A DNA stretch of 64,000 bases from Temnopleurus reevesii (GCA_036244855.1 BQKZ01000092.1:28136-92135), one strand, 5' to 3'; positions 62,201-64,000 are shown, counted from the first letter of the stretch. Notes: generated by a model not told the origin, from the letters alone. Made by a program: numbers and translations.

Positions 62201-63686
62201 CATCGTCATTCATTTATTCATTCACATTACAGAGGTCCAACAACCAATGTACGAGGCACCAGGGTTCCACTCTGCCCCGCCCCCATTGACTGTGGGTTCA
62301 CCAGGAGAGCCAATCAGATTGTCATGTCGTGTGTCGGGATCTCCAGCACCAAAGGTCATCTGGTCAAAGGTCAGTATAAAGGATACTCATTGGATGAAAT
62401 GTTACCCAACATGTTAAAAGAGTAATTAGGATTTTATTTTGCAAATGATAGACAAATGATAGATGCAGGCCATTCGAAATGATAGACAAATGATAGACGC
62501 AGGCCATTTGGCATATGCTCATCTTTTCTACTGCACAGACCTATGAGGTACTTGATGTGTCCTCAGTCAATTTACAATTGATTTGTAATGGAAAGTAACT
62601 TTCTAGCTTCAAAACCTAATAGTTTCTTTGTGGTCGAGTGTCTATAGTGAACATCACAATCATTACTGTAGATAAGATTGTGTATGATTTTGTAGGTGGC
62701 ATCTGTCTTTCATGGCAACTTTGTCTGTTTCCTGTGATGGCCAATCAAAAATTGTAGGAAATTTTAACTAGTTGAAACAAAACCCACCAGAAATTGATAA
62801 GAAATTATGCCCTGTATATATTTTCAATTTCAAACTAGGATGGACGACTCCTATCTAGTGTACCTAGGATAAAAATCCTACAGGATGAGTCCATCCACAC
62901 ATTGCTGATCCTAGAATGTTTACCAGTGATTTATATACGAATGATCGATTTTACCCTTTATTTCCTTTTTTCAAACTAGGATGGACGTCTCCTATCCAGT
63001 GTACCTAGGATGAAAATCCTACAGGACGAATCCATCCACACACTGCTGATCCTGGAATGTCTACCAGAGGATGCAGGCAGTTACACCATTGAGATCATCA
63101 ATACTAGTGGAAAGAAGAGCCATTGCTTCCAAGTTGATGTTGAAGGTAAGCTTGATTTGGTGTTTTTATTTTGCTTTGGCAATTTGCAAAAATCTCTGAC
63201 TTAATGCTTCCATGCTGATGTGAAAGTTAGATTAATTTATTGTCTTAATTTTCTTTAGAGCTTCGAACATCAAAATTGACTAAAGTAATATGGAAAGTGT
63301 GATTAAATAGAAATCAAGAAAATAAGGATTTTATCCATGAAACAAGTATATGCAAGGGTTGCAGCGCCAGTAAATGATATTTCAACGGTAACCGTATAAT
63401 CACCTCGAAGCTGCCTCCATCACCACACAAAGATTGTGGGATTTCTCTGTAATGAATGATAAAAGAAGACATACTATAACATTTGTCACTCTATTAATTC
63501 TACTCAAAACAGGTGCTAAGCCAGATGACTTTGAGCCTCAGTATGGCCAGCAATCAGCCTACCCTCACCATGAGGTGAAACTGATCGGACAAGCTACACT
63601 GCCCGAGTTCAGGAGTGTGCTTACAGACTGCCTGGTGCCCGACGGAAGCCCTGTCGAACTTGCCTGTGAAGTTGTAGCATCGCCTC
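9485..63686 (+). CDS. TTN: Titin ortholog, N-terminal Z-disc/proximal I-band part (31 exons, 3' end beyond window)
   Basis: Titin is the giant sarcomeric ruler and spring; its N-terminus is anchored in the Z-disc. Thirty-one exons totalling about 9.07 kb join with compatible phase at every junction. The order of Ig domains and linkers matches vertebrate titin from Z1 onward as I know that protein: Z1/Z2 without the first Ig Cys; Ig3 with WYREG; Ig4 followed by a charged YNKWLEDYEEQQ tail (titin has a similar EYEKEYEKEQ stretch); FExRLxxEI motifs; an Ig8 with DPTMRIEWF; an LPEEMRGIE linker; and Ig9 with DGIHYMEI. Differences are the Pro/Gln linker in place of Z-repeats and the Ser-rich insertion after Ig9. 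A related giant muscle protein (sallimus/kettin type) is the main alternative, but the linker matches favour titin. One in-frame stop (59394) interrupts the chain. Confidence 0.88.
10005..10960. repeat. Three-unit diverged tandem repeat (period about 350-430 bp)
   Basis: The segment TGTATTCTGAGAACACCCTGG, then CATGTGGTGTTGA, GTTGTGTCATATTTATGGATG, ACATGGCT and TGGTCAGA, occurs near 10040, 10475 and 10825. The third unit is the most diverged. Confidence 0.75.
11415..11442. repeat. Perfect 28-bp palindrome
   Basis: CATGGATATATCAG is followed directly by its exact reverse complement CTGATATATCCATG with no spacer. The centre CAGCTG is an E-box. It may form a cruciform or hairpin. Confidence 0.85.
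11485..11665. repeat. Short direct duplication, about 132 bp apart
   Basis: GCAAAATCAAGGGAAAC.TATGATGAACATGTGAAA occurs near 11489 and again near 11621. No coding meaning was found. Confidence 0.5.
12780..13606. other. Assembly gap (827 n)
   Basis: Every base is n. The long frames of X across it are artefacts. The gap ends inside a SINE, consistent with a repeat-caused break, and missing exons in it cannot be excluded. Confidence 0.99.
13607..13757 (-). repeat. tRNA-derived SINE (5' part in gap)
   Basis: On the minus strand the element begins GGAGGCGCCGTGGTGTCGTGG (box A-like) and carries GGTTCGAGTCC (box B, 13692-13702), then a body through TGGGTACCTGGTA that continues into the gap. It is nearly identical to the element at 54190-54488, so this is a recently active dispersed SINE rather than a functional tRNA gene. 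Confidence 0.85.
13759..14095. repeat. Direct duplication of an about 75-bp segment
   Basis: CACATCAAACACATCTTGCA followed by TTATACATTTGGACATTTTG and AAAGCCATCTT occurs at about 13776-13834 and again at about 14030-14088. Confidence 0.7.
14655..14664 (+). promoter_or_regulatory. Perfect CArG box (SRF site) 1
   Basis: CCATATATGG fits the SRF consensus CC(A/T)6GG exactly. SRF drives many sarcomere genes. It lies in a GC-richer island (about 14580-15240) that also contains a TGATGTCA half-CRE-like motif upstream and CTATATCA 40-50 bp downstream. Function is inferred. Confidence 0.5.
15202..15245 (+). promoter_or_regulatory. Candidate core promoter: M-CAT plus TATA box
   Basis: GGAATG (15202-15207, the TEF/TEAD M-CAT element in reverse) is followed by TATATAAA (15238-15245), a consensus TATA box. 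A transcript starting about 30 bp downstream, near 15270, would need an untranslated exon spliced to 23632, where an ATG with a purine-poor but acceptable context (GCCATGA) lies at 23684. No donor for such an exon could be chosen with confidence. Confidence 0.35.
15840..15928. repeat. AAT/GAT-rich microsatellite
   Basis: Imperfect AATAATGATAATAAT repeats. Confidence 0.75.
17032..17054. repeat. T23 homopolymer
   Basis: Twenty-three consecutive T; possibly the poly(A) end of a minus-strand retro-element, but no element body was recognised next to it. Confidence 0.8.
18155..18285. repeat. AATAAT/GATAAT microsatellite
   Basis: Low-complexity repeat that generates poly-Asn and poly-Leu frames on the two strands; neither is a gene. 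Confidence 0.8.
19740..19980 (+). promoter_or_regulatory. Second muscle-type regulatory cluster (CArG 2, M-CAT, E-box)
   Basis: CAGATG (E-box), GGAATG (M-CAT reverse, 19870-19875) and a second perfect CArG box CCATATATGG (19887-19896) lie within about 50 bp, in a local rise of GC content. The CArG is identical to that at 14655. The cluster is 3.7 kb upstream of the Z1 exon. An enhancer or alternative promoter for a short N-terminus is inferred from motif clustering only. Confidence 0.4.
23133..23177 (+). pseudogene. Z1 ghost exon, copy 0 (most decayed)
   Basis: CATTGAGACC..ACCACCACCA, then TATAGCTCCATG and CCAGTAGCTG, align with the start of the live Z1 exon, with about 8-base deletions. No splice sites remain. 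Confidence 0.6.
23270..23451 (+). pseudogene. Z1 ghost exon, copy 1
   Basis: The first about 105 bases match the live Z1 exon (23632), but the acceptor has changed from ACAG to ACCG, one extra G shifts the frame in the GAGCCGGGGG run, and the exon is cut off after ACCGCTCAAA, where sequence identical to the intron upstream of the live exon begins. The unit is 182 bp. Confidence 0.85.
23452..23631 (+). pseudogene. Z1 ghost exon, copy 2
   Basis: It has an intact TTTTTACAG acceptor and over 95 percent identity to the first part of the live exon, but one T is deleted (AAAGTCAC in place of AAAGTTCAC) and the exon is cut off at the same point as copy 1. It has no donor. The unit is 180 bp and the following intron sequence is the live exon's own acceptor region. 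Confidence 0.88.
23632..23792 (+). CDS. TTN: Titin exon 1: pre-Z1 segment and first half of Ig1 (Z1)
   Basis: Acceptor TTTTTACAG, donor AAGG/GTAAGT. It encodes IETTTTTTRVVYSS, then MSRGRIGQEEAPKFTQPLKS and the first strands of Ig1 up to AELKG. APKFTQPLKSV corresponds to human titin APTFTQPLQSV, where the protein starts two residues after Met. The ATG at 23684 is thus the titin-like start; upstream open sequence allows a longer N-terminus. The first Ig cysteine position is not Cys, as in titin Z1. Confidence 0.9.
24572..24769 (+). CDS. TTN: Titin exon 2: second half of Ig1 (Z1)
   Basis: Starts G/GT AAC CCT after CCCCTCAG and ends CAAG/GTATGT. NPEPTVKWFKDDKELKS holds the core Trp; DDGQYKCVADNKCGNA gives the DxGxYxC motif of strand F. 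With exon 1 it completes a domain of about 95 residues. In vertebrates Z1-Z2 bind telethonin; whether that partner exists here cannot be told. Confidence 0.92.
25019..25176. repeat. MITE with about 27-bp terminal inverted repeats
   Basis: The left end GGTGTTTCATCAAGATTTGT is mirrored at the right end (ACAAATCTTGATGAAACACC). Total length is about 158 bp with no coding potential. It inserted into the intron between exons 2 and 3. Confidence 0.85.
26042..26329 (+). CDS. TTN: Titin exon 3: complete Ig2 (Z2)
   Basis: Acceptor TTCACAG/GTGATTC, donor AGGA/GTAAGT. The 96-residue exon encodes a whole I-set Ig: APEIVTGLQGQEKTEGDSVR, TWYQNGDELKN, FQISDEG-like DIQISDEGDRYILVI, EDAGEYSVRAENAAG. Like titin Z2 it lacks both canonical cysteines. 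Exon GC content is clearly above the flanking introns. Confidence 0.92.
28325..28500. repeat. MITE-like element, copy B
   Basis: Ends GGAGTGTTGCTCAAAAGTTG and the inverted TGATTTTGAGCAACACCCC are flanked on both sides by CTAAG, a possible 5-bp target duplication. The interior (GCGCATCTTGTTAAATGCGC) matches copy A at 420-597 in opposite orientation. Confidence 0.75.
28502..28832. repeat. MITE-like element, related longer form
   Basis: GATGCTAGAAAGTTGTAATTGATT at the left is inverted as AATCAATTGCAACCATCTAGCA at the right, about 330 bp apart. Ends are related to copy B, which it directly adjoins. Confidence 0.6.
29857..29895. repeat. TTA microsatellite
   Basis: About 12 perfect TTA units. Confidence 0.9.
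30058..30251 (+). CDS. TTN: Titin exon 4: Pro/Gln-rich linker, part 1
   Basis: Acceptor CACCATCAG, donor AGAG/GTAAAT. Joined in phase after Ig2 it reads RTAPTEEVKPQPPPQEQ, then QQQPQQKEES and blocks of five or six Pro separated by KPEEKAQ and QEKAQPT. It is a disordered proline/glutamine spacer. All three forward frames are open over much of the CCA-rich core (Pro, His or Thr runs); phase with exons 3 and 5 selects the Pro frame. Confidence 0.85.
30869..31085. repeat. Dispersed repeat copy (same family as 5050-5240)
   Basis: AAAGCCCATGTATAGTTTTG, TAAGAAATGTGAATTTT, CATGACATATA and the TTAAATCGTATTTAGC...TTATTGGGCATA segment match parts of the 4852-6477 unit. Confidence 0.7.
31239..31400 (+). 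CDS. Second copy of the Pro/Gln linker exon (5' end lost at an n)
   Basis: 162 bases immediately after a single n (31238) match exon 4 from CCACCACCACAAGAACAACC to the donor (AGAG/GTAAAT), with only two base changes seen, one synonymous and one Ala to Thr. The downstream intron also resembles the exon 4 intron but is clearly more diverged. The donor and phase are intact; the acceptor is unknown because of the n. It may be a real duplicated exon, adding a second 54-residue Pro-rich block, or an unmerged contig. Confidence 0.5.
31999..32151 (+). CDS. TTN: Titin exon 5: Pro/Gln/Val-rich linker, part 2
   Basis: Acceptor CTCTGCAG, donor AACA/GTAAGT, both phase 0. It encodes 51 residues: VKPAPAPPAEVKKPEAEVK, PPPPQPQPQVQSQQVQIQV and KPQQQQPKQVQQT. 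The alternating Gln-Val and PEVK-like character suggests an extended, flexible or elastic segment, but it is not a PEVK region by position. Confidence 0.85.
32862..32960 (+). CDS. TTN: Titin exon 6: Ala/Pro linker and start of Ig3
   Basis: Acceptor TTTTATAG, donor CAAG/GTATGC, 33 codons, phase 0 at both ends. IELKMETPTVAAAAPKPAA and a Pro-rich stretch lead into SGPVFTK, the first strand of Ig3. Confidence 0.85.
33165..33405 (-). repeat. Degraded tRNA-derived SINE
   Basis: GGATTTGAACCGCAATCTTC (degenerate box B region on the minus strand), TGCCAAAGAAAATTAATGTC and the TGGTAGAGTGCAG region follow the order of the 54190-54488 SINE with many changes. Confidence 0.65.
33822..34080 (+). CDS. TTN: Titin exon 7: Ig3
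   Basis: Acceptor CTTGACAG, donor AACC/GTAAGT. TLSEVTAKEGKQVKLECAVK, VKWYREGALLTS, YDDAGQYACSATNTKGSKST and CNVRV form a canonical I-set Ig with both cysteines and the core Trp. It corresponds to the Ig following the Z-repeat region of vertebrate titin (TVTWYREDYQIESS, FTCSAVNEAG). Confidence 0.93.
34613..34862 (+). CDS. TTN: Titin exon 8: linker and first half of Ig4
   Basis: Acceptor CCTTATTAG, donor ATAG/GTGCGT. A disordered linker (PGTPPPGDQPTQQPSVET and onward) is followed by GPPEFTKPLLPG, RLSCTIRGNPPPKITWLRHG and PIESGYR. The titin equivalent is APYFITKPVVQ with GVPLTTGYR; the break after GYR matches the usual C-D intron position in this gene. Confidence 0.92.
35434..35576 (+). CDS. 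TTN: Titin exon 9: second half of Ig4
   Basis: Acceptor ATCCCAG, donor CCAC/GTAAGT. FVIKYDEKTGVASLDITM and EDKGEYTCIAKSKAG complete Ig4, matching titin YKVSYNKQTGECKLVISM and the strand F region. It ends in phase 1 leading to the charged tail of exon 10. Confidence 0.93.
35745..35884. repeat. Long imperfect hairpin (MITE-like)
   Basis: TATACAATGACT, GGTTAAAACTATTCGCAC and ATCAGATAGTA on the left are inverted on the right (TACTATCTGAT, GTGCAAATAGTTTTCACC, AGTCATTGTATA) over about 140 bp. Terminal motif is TACAATGAC. Confidence 0.75.
36479..36564 (+). pseudogene. Ghost copy of exon 10
   Basis: It follows an AG acceptor (GTATAG) and matches the first about 85 bases of exon 10, but TGG of YNKW is TAG (stop), three bases of the Lys run are missing, and the exon is cut off after GAACTT. 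The upstream introns of the two copies also align, so this is a tandem duplication of intron end plus exon start, period 232 bp. Confidence 0.85.
36711..36868 (+). CDS. TTN: Titin exon 10: charged helical tail after Ig4
   Basis: Acceptor CATGTTTAG, donor TCAG/GTAAGT. It encodes QYNKWLEDYEEQQAIDKAKK, then KDIVNKELEAKVLEKGGKV and TPSQATYQDADQ. It is Lys/Glu-rich and probably alpha-helical, matching the helical segment after the same Ig in titin (ELLMKSQQEML and EYEKEYEKEQALIRKKMAK). Confidence 0.9.
37173..37256 (+). CDS. Second copy of the 3' part of exon 10 (5' end lost at an n)
   Basis: 84 bases after a single n (37172) encode the same 28 residues as the end of exon 10 (VNKELEAKVLEKGGKV...DADQ) with six base differences, all synonymous, and a good donor (CAG/GTAAGT). 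The following intron is far more diverged than the exon. The pattern indicates a copy under protein-level selection, thus possibly a real second or alternative exon; the acceptor cannot be seen. Confidence 0.5.
38270..38386 (+). CDS. TTN: Titin exon 11: FExRL-type repeat 1
   Basis: Thirty-nine codons in phase 0: DVPQRRPSLSPYLERIQQEV, then DYRDRLSRTSVYEPPMEWK, donor AAG/GTAGTC. SPYLERIQQEVDYR aligns with SPFERRLMREVEIR of exon 12 and with titin SSFEERLIKEIEYR. The acceptor is either GATAG at 38269 (used here) or GCAG at 38281; both keep the phase. The frame differs from the longer overlapping open frame, which has no similarity. Confidence 0.78.
38387..40002. other. Intron 11 (1.6 kb), nothing recognised
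   Basis: AT-rich sequence without a supported exon or clear repeat. Confidence 0.5.
40003..40098 (+). CDS. TTN: Titin exon 12: FExRL repeat 2
   Basis: Acceptor TTTTTTCAG, donor CAG/GTACAT, 32 codons, phase 0 at both ends: TSKLSPFERRLMREVEIREQ, then ATGSRPGPRADQ. A short amphipathic helix motif, the counterpart of titin SSFEERLIKEIEYR. Confidence 0.87.
41051..41143 (+). CDS. TTN: Titin exon 13: FExRL repeat 3
   Basis: Acceptor ATTACAG, phase 0: DSKASAFESRLEKEIRFRER, then KSSQDYDATDG. The donor chosen (GGG/GTGTGT) is weak but is the one that keeps phase with exon 14, since shifting the next exon gives an immediate stop. The frame stays open past it, so intron retention would extend the protein by about 80 residues. 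Confidence 0.8.
41144..43771. other. Intron 13 (2.6 kb) with a tandem duplication
   Basis: No supported exon. A tandem duplication with an embedded minisatellite lies at 41737-42110 and a TA run at 42719-42735. Confidence 0.55.
41737..42110. repeat. 194-bp tandem duplication containing a 14-bp minisatellite
   Basis: TTCTATTCCTCCATGTAGG at 41737 and TTCTAATCCTCCATGTAGG at 41931 start two aligned units (CACCCCCTTTGTTTTTCTTA and AACTGAACCAATAT are shared). In the second unit CCATGTAGGTTCCT is expanded to about four copies (41941-42000). Confidence 0.85.
43772..44002 (+). CDS. TTN: Titin exon 14: acidic linker and first half of Ig5
   Basis: Acceptor CAATGCAG, donor TTCG/GTATGT, 77 codons. GPFDVAAFEASLLNQK is a fourth, weaker FExxL motif; a Glu-rich segment (ESMEAETETELESELETSE) follows, then APRFLKELKNFRVGEGGR and GLSCRVEGRPKPS. 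Titin has an acidic ELLEEDGEE stretch before the same Ig. Confidence 0.9.
44398..44642 (+). CDS. TTN: Titin exon 15: second half of Ig5 and linker
   Basis: Acceptor GCCTTACAG, donor GCAT/GTAAGT. IQWFKDGYPLPRATRYDL, QLRIDLVLPEDKGAYTVFAW and NQFGKAV complete Ig5; strand F has Val in place of Cys (AYTVFAW), as in titin (IYTAFAS with VLPEDEG). A linker GHKSEEVSHMKGALGARVS follows. Confidence 0.92.
44961..45167 (+). pseudogene. Ghost copy of exon 16, split and rearranged
   Basis: From 45056, after a good acceptor (ATCACAG), 112 bases match the start of exon 16, then homology stops at GTCAAAGAA. The continuation of that exon (AAGGGCAAACTGGC.AGGTTC) lies upstream at 44961-44996 with a one-base insertion. 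There is no donor, and read-through meets a stop within a few codons. Period to the live exon is 178 bp. Confidence 0.85.
45234..45447 (+). CDS. TTN: Titin exon 16: linker and first half of Ig6
   Basis: Acceptor AAATTACAG, donor AGG/GTAATG. METEEYHIPERERQAGEVRE is followed by KPTFKVIPSDLEVKEGKLAR, FNCRVTGRPPPDLTWYRNE and PVYPDANHR. Titin has KPVFVLKPVSFKCLEGQTAR and GRPMPETFWFHDG at this place. Confidence 0.92.
45828..45945 (+). repeat. SINE fragment, opposite orientation
   Basis: GGTTGATTTGAATCCAAG (degenerate box B), TTTCCTGTTAGCAAGAAATT and GAGCTGCACTCAACCCAAGT match the reverse complement of the SINE body at 54190-54488. Confidence 0.7.
46200..46332 (+). CDS. TTN: Titin exon 17: second half of Ig6
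   Basis: Acceptor TTCATACAG, donor GATC/GTAAGT. VLVNEGGEHALMISCARPQD, GGTYTCIAKNRAGEAKFHVK; titin has VVIKEDGTQSLIIVPATPSD and WTVVAQNRAGRS. Confidence 0.92.
46616..46858. repeat. MITE-like element with TGACTTCAAGTACGG ends
   Basis: ATGACTTCAAGTACGGTGTT on the left and GCCGTACTTGAAGTCACCC on the right are inverted, as are GGTGTTGGTGTTG and CAACACCAACACC. About 243 bp, noncoding, in the intron before exon 18. Confidence 0.85.
46939..47104 (+). CDS. TTN: Titin exon 18: first half of Ig7
   Basis: Acceptor AAATGCAG, donor ACAG/GTAGGT. PKRQLVAPSFIDRVENATVR, SVTLTCKVSGCPTPHVSWQR and NAGGYR; corresponds to titin KPMFVEKLKNVNIKEGSR. Confidence 0.92.
47396..47507 (+). pseudogene. Ghost copy of exon 19
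   Basis: After an intact acceptor (TTCTTTTAG), 112 bases match exon 19 almost to its end. There is a frameshift in GGAGTG, an about 7-base deletion around GAGAGAGTAACACG, an in-frame TGA at the Arg of AGRV, and no donor. Period to the live exon is 175 bp. Confidence 0.88.
47571..47704 (+). CDS. TTN: Titin exon 19: second half of Ig7
   Basis: Acceptor TTTCCAG, donor ATAT/GTAAGT. MQMNEEGVCQLFIERVTRHD, SAWYTCTAHNSAGRVSCRSR; titin has SQDSAWYTATAINKAGRDTT at the same place, one of the closest matches in the window. Confidence 0.93.
48205..48265 (+). CDS. TTN: Titin exon 20: Ig7-Ig8 linker
   Basis: Acceptor ATTTTTAG, donor AAAG/GTAAGA. YDKLIKDNEPAPIFQRRPTQ plus a split codon. Short, but phase fits on both sides. 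Confidence 0.78.
48850..48873 (+). CDS. TTN: Candidate 24-nt micro-exon (20b)
   Basis: Between GAATGCAG and CAG/GTAACT lies a phase 2-2 segment of exactly 24 nt that would insert REEYAIYY between RRPTQ and SKKPPPPP without changing the frame. Because it is symmetric it could be a cassette exon. Supported only by splice sites and phase. Confidence 0.4.
48874..51407. other. Intron before exon 21 (2.5 kb), nothing recognised
   Basis: AT-rich, no supported exon or clear mobile element. Confidence 0.5.
51408..51646 (+). CDS. TTN: Titin exon 21: linker and first half of Ig8
   Basis: Acceptor TTTTCAG, donor TTG/GTAAGA. SKKPPPPPEKEDIPSYVTQY, then KPTVKPEFVVPLNDNLKKKE, HFACRLQPAGDPTMRIEWF. Titin has HFECRLTPIGDPTMVVEWL: DPTM after a CRL core is a signature of this one titin Ig (and of kettin-type Igs). 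Confidence 0.93.
51904..52047 (+). CDS. TTN: Titin exon 22: second half of Ig8
   Basis: Acceptor TTCTGCAG, donor CTTG/GTATGT. GSRVQTKYEFGICSLDIKGV, EDAGTITCRATNKHGSAETS; titin has NEFGYCSLDYGVAYSRDSG and ITCRATNKYGTDHTS. Confidence 0.94.
52469..52556 (+). CDS. TTN: Titin exon 23: Ig8-Ig9 linker
   Basis: Acceptor CTGTACAG, donor CAGC/GTAAGT. AEQSLILETQLPEEMRGIEK and TIQFDEYLSA. Titin has SLVEESQLPEGRKGLQRIEE, so this inter-Ig linker is itself conserved. Confidence 0.9.
53001..53178 (+). CDS. TTN: Titin exon 24: first half of Ig9
   Basis: Acceptor TTTTGTAG, donor GGG/GTAAGA. RPELVTVPEPLSILEGEAAR, FSCRVSGVPTPRVSWFREDL; titin has PDIVLYPEPVRVLEGETAR and CRVTGYPQPKVNWYLNG. Confidence 0.93.
53237..53294. 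repeat. GAT microsatellite
   Basis: About 18 units of GAT, followed by a purine-rich tract to about 53520. Confidence 0.9.
53777..53963 (+). CDS. TTN: Titin exon 25: second half of Ig9 and start of linker
   Basis: Acceptor CCTTACAG, donor AAAG/GTAAGG. MKSWFDGIHYMEISKARVAD, RLVARNKLGMVEFKTKLEVK, PREVQPPQLKPTPK. Titin has RVRYDGIHYLDIVDCKSYD. Strand F lacks Cys here (VIRLVARN), as in titin (VKVTAEN). Confidence 0.93.
54026..54097 (+). ncRNA. Intronic stem-loop of pre-miRNA size (candidate)
   Basis: CAAGTTATCTTTCTTG pairs perfectly with CAAGAAAGATAACTTG around a short loop, extended by GG.TTCAC against GTGAA.CC beyond a small internal loop. The total is about 72 nt in the intron after exon 25. 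It could be a small RNA precursor or a tiny inverted-repeat transposon relic; no expression evidence. Confidence 0.35.
54190..54488 (-). repeat. tRNA-derived SINE (near complete)
   Basis: On the minus strand it starts GGAGGCACCGTAGTGTAGTGG (box A region 54469-54480), has a perfect box B GGTTCGAATCC (54425-54435), then a body with the TGCTGCACTCAACCCAGGTG segment, and ends in a TTATTATCAAAC-type tail. A second good copy is cut by the assembly gap at 13607. Confidence 0.9.
55027..55092 (+). CDS. TTN: Titin exon 26: short linker
   Basis: Acceptor GTTATACAG, donor CCAC/GTAAGT, 22 codons, phase 1-1: EAKVPQAKPKMYELPKTQAA and KP. It links Ig9 to the Ser-rich exon; symmetric phase would permit skipping. 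Confidence 0.85.
55807..60039 (+). CDS. TTN: Titin exon 27: giant Ser/acidic-rich insertion plus Ig10, interrupted by one in-frame stop
   Basis: Acceptor GAACAG at 55806, donor GAAG/GTACAA. The first residues HEPPNELEAVFRRRS resemble titin ELRSKFKRRTEEG after Ig9, and the end is Ig10 (APIFKQRLQDVKCKQGETIT, FSVTWFQDGYEMED), the titin APKIFERIQSQTVGQGSDAH domain. Between them about 1,300 residues have no vertebrate counterpart I know. Parts: a basic/Pro start; two 71-residue repeats (IDEKVAAETVSPVRSAP at 56139, IDERVVAEAVTPVKTAP at 56352); then modules with VEVMLEKPP...DEKLDRALPVS and poly-Ser/Asp tracts at 57135, 57549, 57915, 58140 and 58413; later weaker ones at 59292 and 59415. TAA lies at 59394-59396 in context CAG TAA CTA; the same frame is open before and after. 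Probably disordered and heavily phosphorylated (SD/SE-rich). Confidence 0.85.
59394..59396 (+). other. In-frame TAA inside exon 27
   Basis: All codons from 55809 to 59393 and from 59397 to the donor at 60040 are in one frame. Downstream coding is still module-like (DEPVAFDITVDYAP) and enters a normal Ig10. No GT-AG pair of plausible intron size was seen that removes only the stop. A nonsense allele, sequencing error, readthrough site or RNA-level change are possible. Confidence 0.9.
60040..62232. other. Intron 27 (2.2 kb), nothing recognised
   Basis: AT-rich sequence with no supported exon or clear repeat family. Confidence 0.5.
62233..62369 (+). CDS. TTN: Titin exon 28: first half of Ig11
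   Basis: Acceptor CATTACAG, donor AAAG/GTCAGT. EVQQPMYEAPGFHSAPPPLT, SPGEPIRLSCRVSGSPAPKV, IWSK. An I-set Ig start with Cys and core Trp. Confidence 0.9.
62448..62512. repeat. Two-copy 32-bp tandem repeat
   Basis: ATGATAGACAAATGATAGA followed by GCAGGCCATT occurs twice in tandem (from 62448 and 62479). Confidence 0.8.
62839..62928 (+). pseudogene. Ghost copy of exon 29
   Basis: After an identical acceptor (TTTCAAACTAG), 88 bases match exon 29, then homology stops after TTACCAG. Of eight differences counted by eye, seven are synonymous and one is Met to Ile. There is no donor; reading on meets the TAG of the live acceptor. Period is 141 bp. Confidence 0.88.
62980..63145 (+). CDS. TTN: Titin exon 29: second half of Ig11
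   Basis: Acceptor TCAAACTAG, donor GAAG/GTAAGC. DGRLLSSVPRMKILQDESIH, LLILECLPEDAGSYTIEIIN, TSGKKSHCFQVDVE. Strand F has Ile in place of Cys (YTIEIIN). Confidence 0.92.
63513..63686 (+). CDS. TTN: Titin exon 30: linker and start of Ig12 (gene continues)
   Basis: Acceptor CAAAACAG, donor CCTC/GTGAGT. GAKPDDFEPQYGQQSAYPHH leads to LPEFRSVLTDCLVPDGSPVE and LACEVVASPR, the first strands of another Ig whose second half must lie beyond 64000. Confidence 0.88.
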
Positions 63687-64000
63687 GTGAGTATATAGTG
63701 TAGAATAATAGTGGACTCTCAGATGGTATCAGTATTTTGCTCCATTGGGTGTTTGTGTTGCTTGCTTAGAATATGAAATGTCTCACAAATTTATTCTGTA
63801 CACTCTCCGTACAGGGCTAATATTTGCAATGCCTATTGATCTAATGAATATCTTTTTCTACGGGCCTTTCTAAATAGATTGCTTTGTTAAAATTCTGTGA
63901 CTTTTGGGATAAATTTAAAAGAGCTACACTTAATAGGGCAAATCAAAGAAAGATGAAATGAAACAGGTTTTCATTCATTGGATGAGCTCAATTTTTTTAA
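63687..64000. other. Start of intron 30
   Basis: AT-rich, no exon seen before the window ends. Confidence 0.6.

Overview
The window is animal nuclear DNA: AT-rich, with long repeat-filled introns, GT-AG splice sites, tRNA-derived SINEs, MITE-like inverted repeats, an 827-base assembly gap and three single-base n junctions. The repeat content and protein divergence best fit an echinoderm, probably a sea urchin. That is recognition by eye, not a database result; another invertebrate deuterostome is possible.

One gene explains the coding content: the 5' part of a titin (TTN) ortholog on the + strand. I could chain 31 exons from 9485 to 63686 with intact codon phase at every junction, about 3,000 codons, and the gene runs off the right edge. 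In order the exons encode: a short N-terminal extension; Ig1-Ig2 (counterparts of titin Z1-Z2, both lacking the first Ig cysteine as in titin); a Pro/Gln-rich linker where vertebrate titin has its Z-repeats; Ig3; Ig4 and a charged helical tail; small exons with a repeated FExRLxxE motif; Ig5 to Ig9 with titin-like linkers; a 4.2-kb exon holding a very large Ser/Glu/Asp-rich insertion and Ig10; Ig11; and the start of Ig12.

Layout: 1-9484 is repeat-rich noncoding DNA with tandem duplications. A candidate 37-nt coding exon lies at 9485. A 14-kb intron (9522-23631) carries two separate clusters of muscle-type sites (identical perfect CArG boxes at 14655 and 19887, M-CAT motifs, a TATA box at 15238), possible alternative promoters. 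From 23.1 kb exons alternate with introns carrying MITEs, SINEs, hairpins and microsatellites.

Three things stand out. (1) The giant Ser-rich exon has an in-frame TAA (59394-59396), yet the same frame continues open through another copy of its repeat module and into Ig10. (2) Decayed partial exon copies sit just upstream of at least five live exons, in short tandem duplications whose period is mostly 175-195 bp; most keep a 3' splice site and none keeps a donor. Two further copies, each starting at a single n, keep the donor. Differences between copies are often synonymous. (3) The Ser-rich exon is built from a repeated module (consensus VEVMLEKPP...DRALPVS plus a poly-Ser/Asp tract) that I do not recognise from any described titin.
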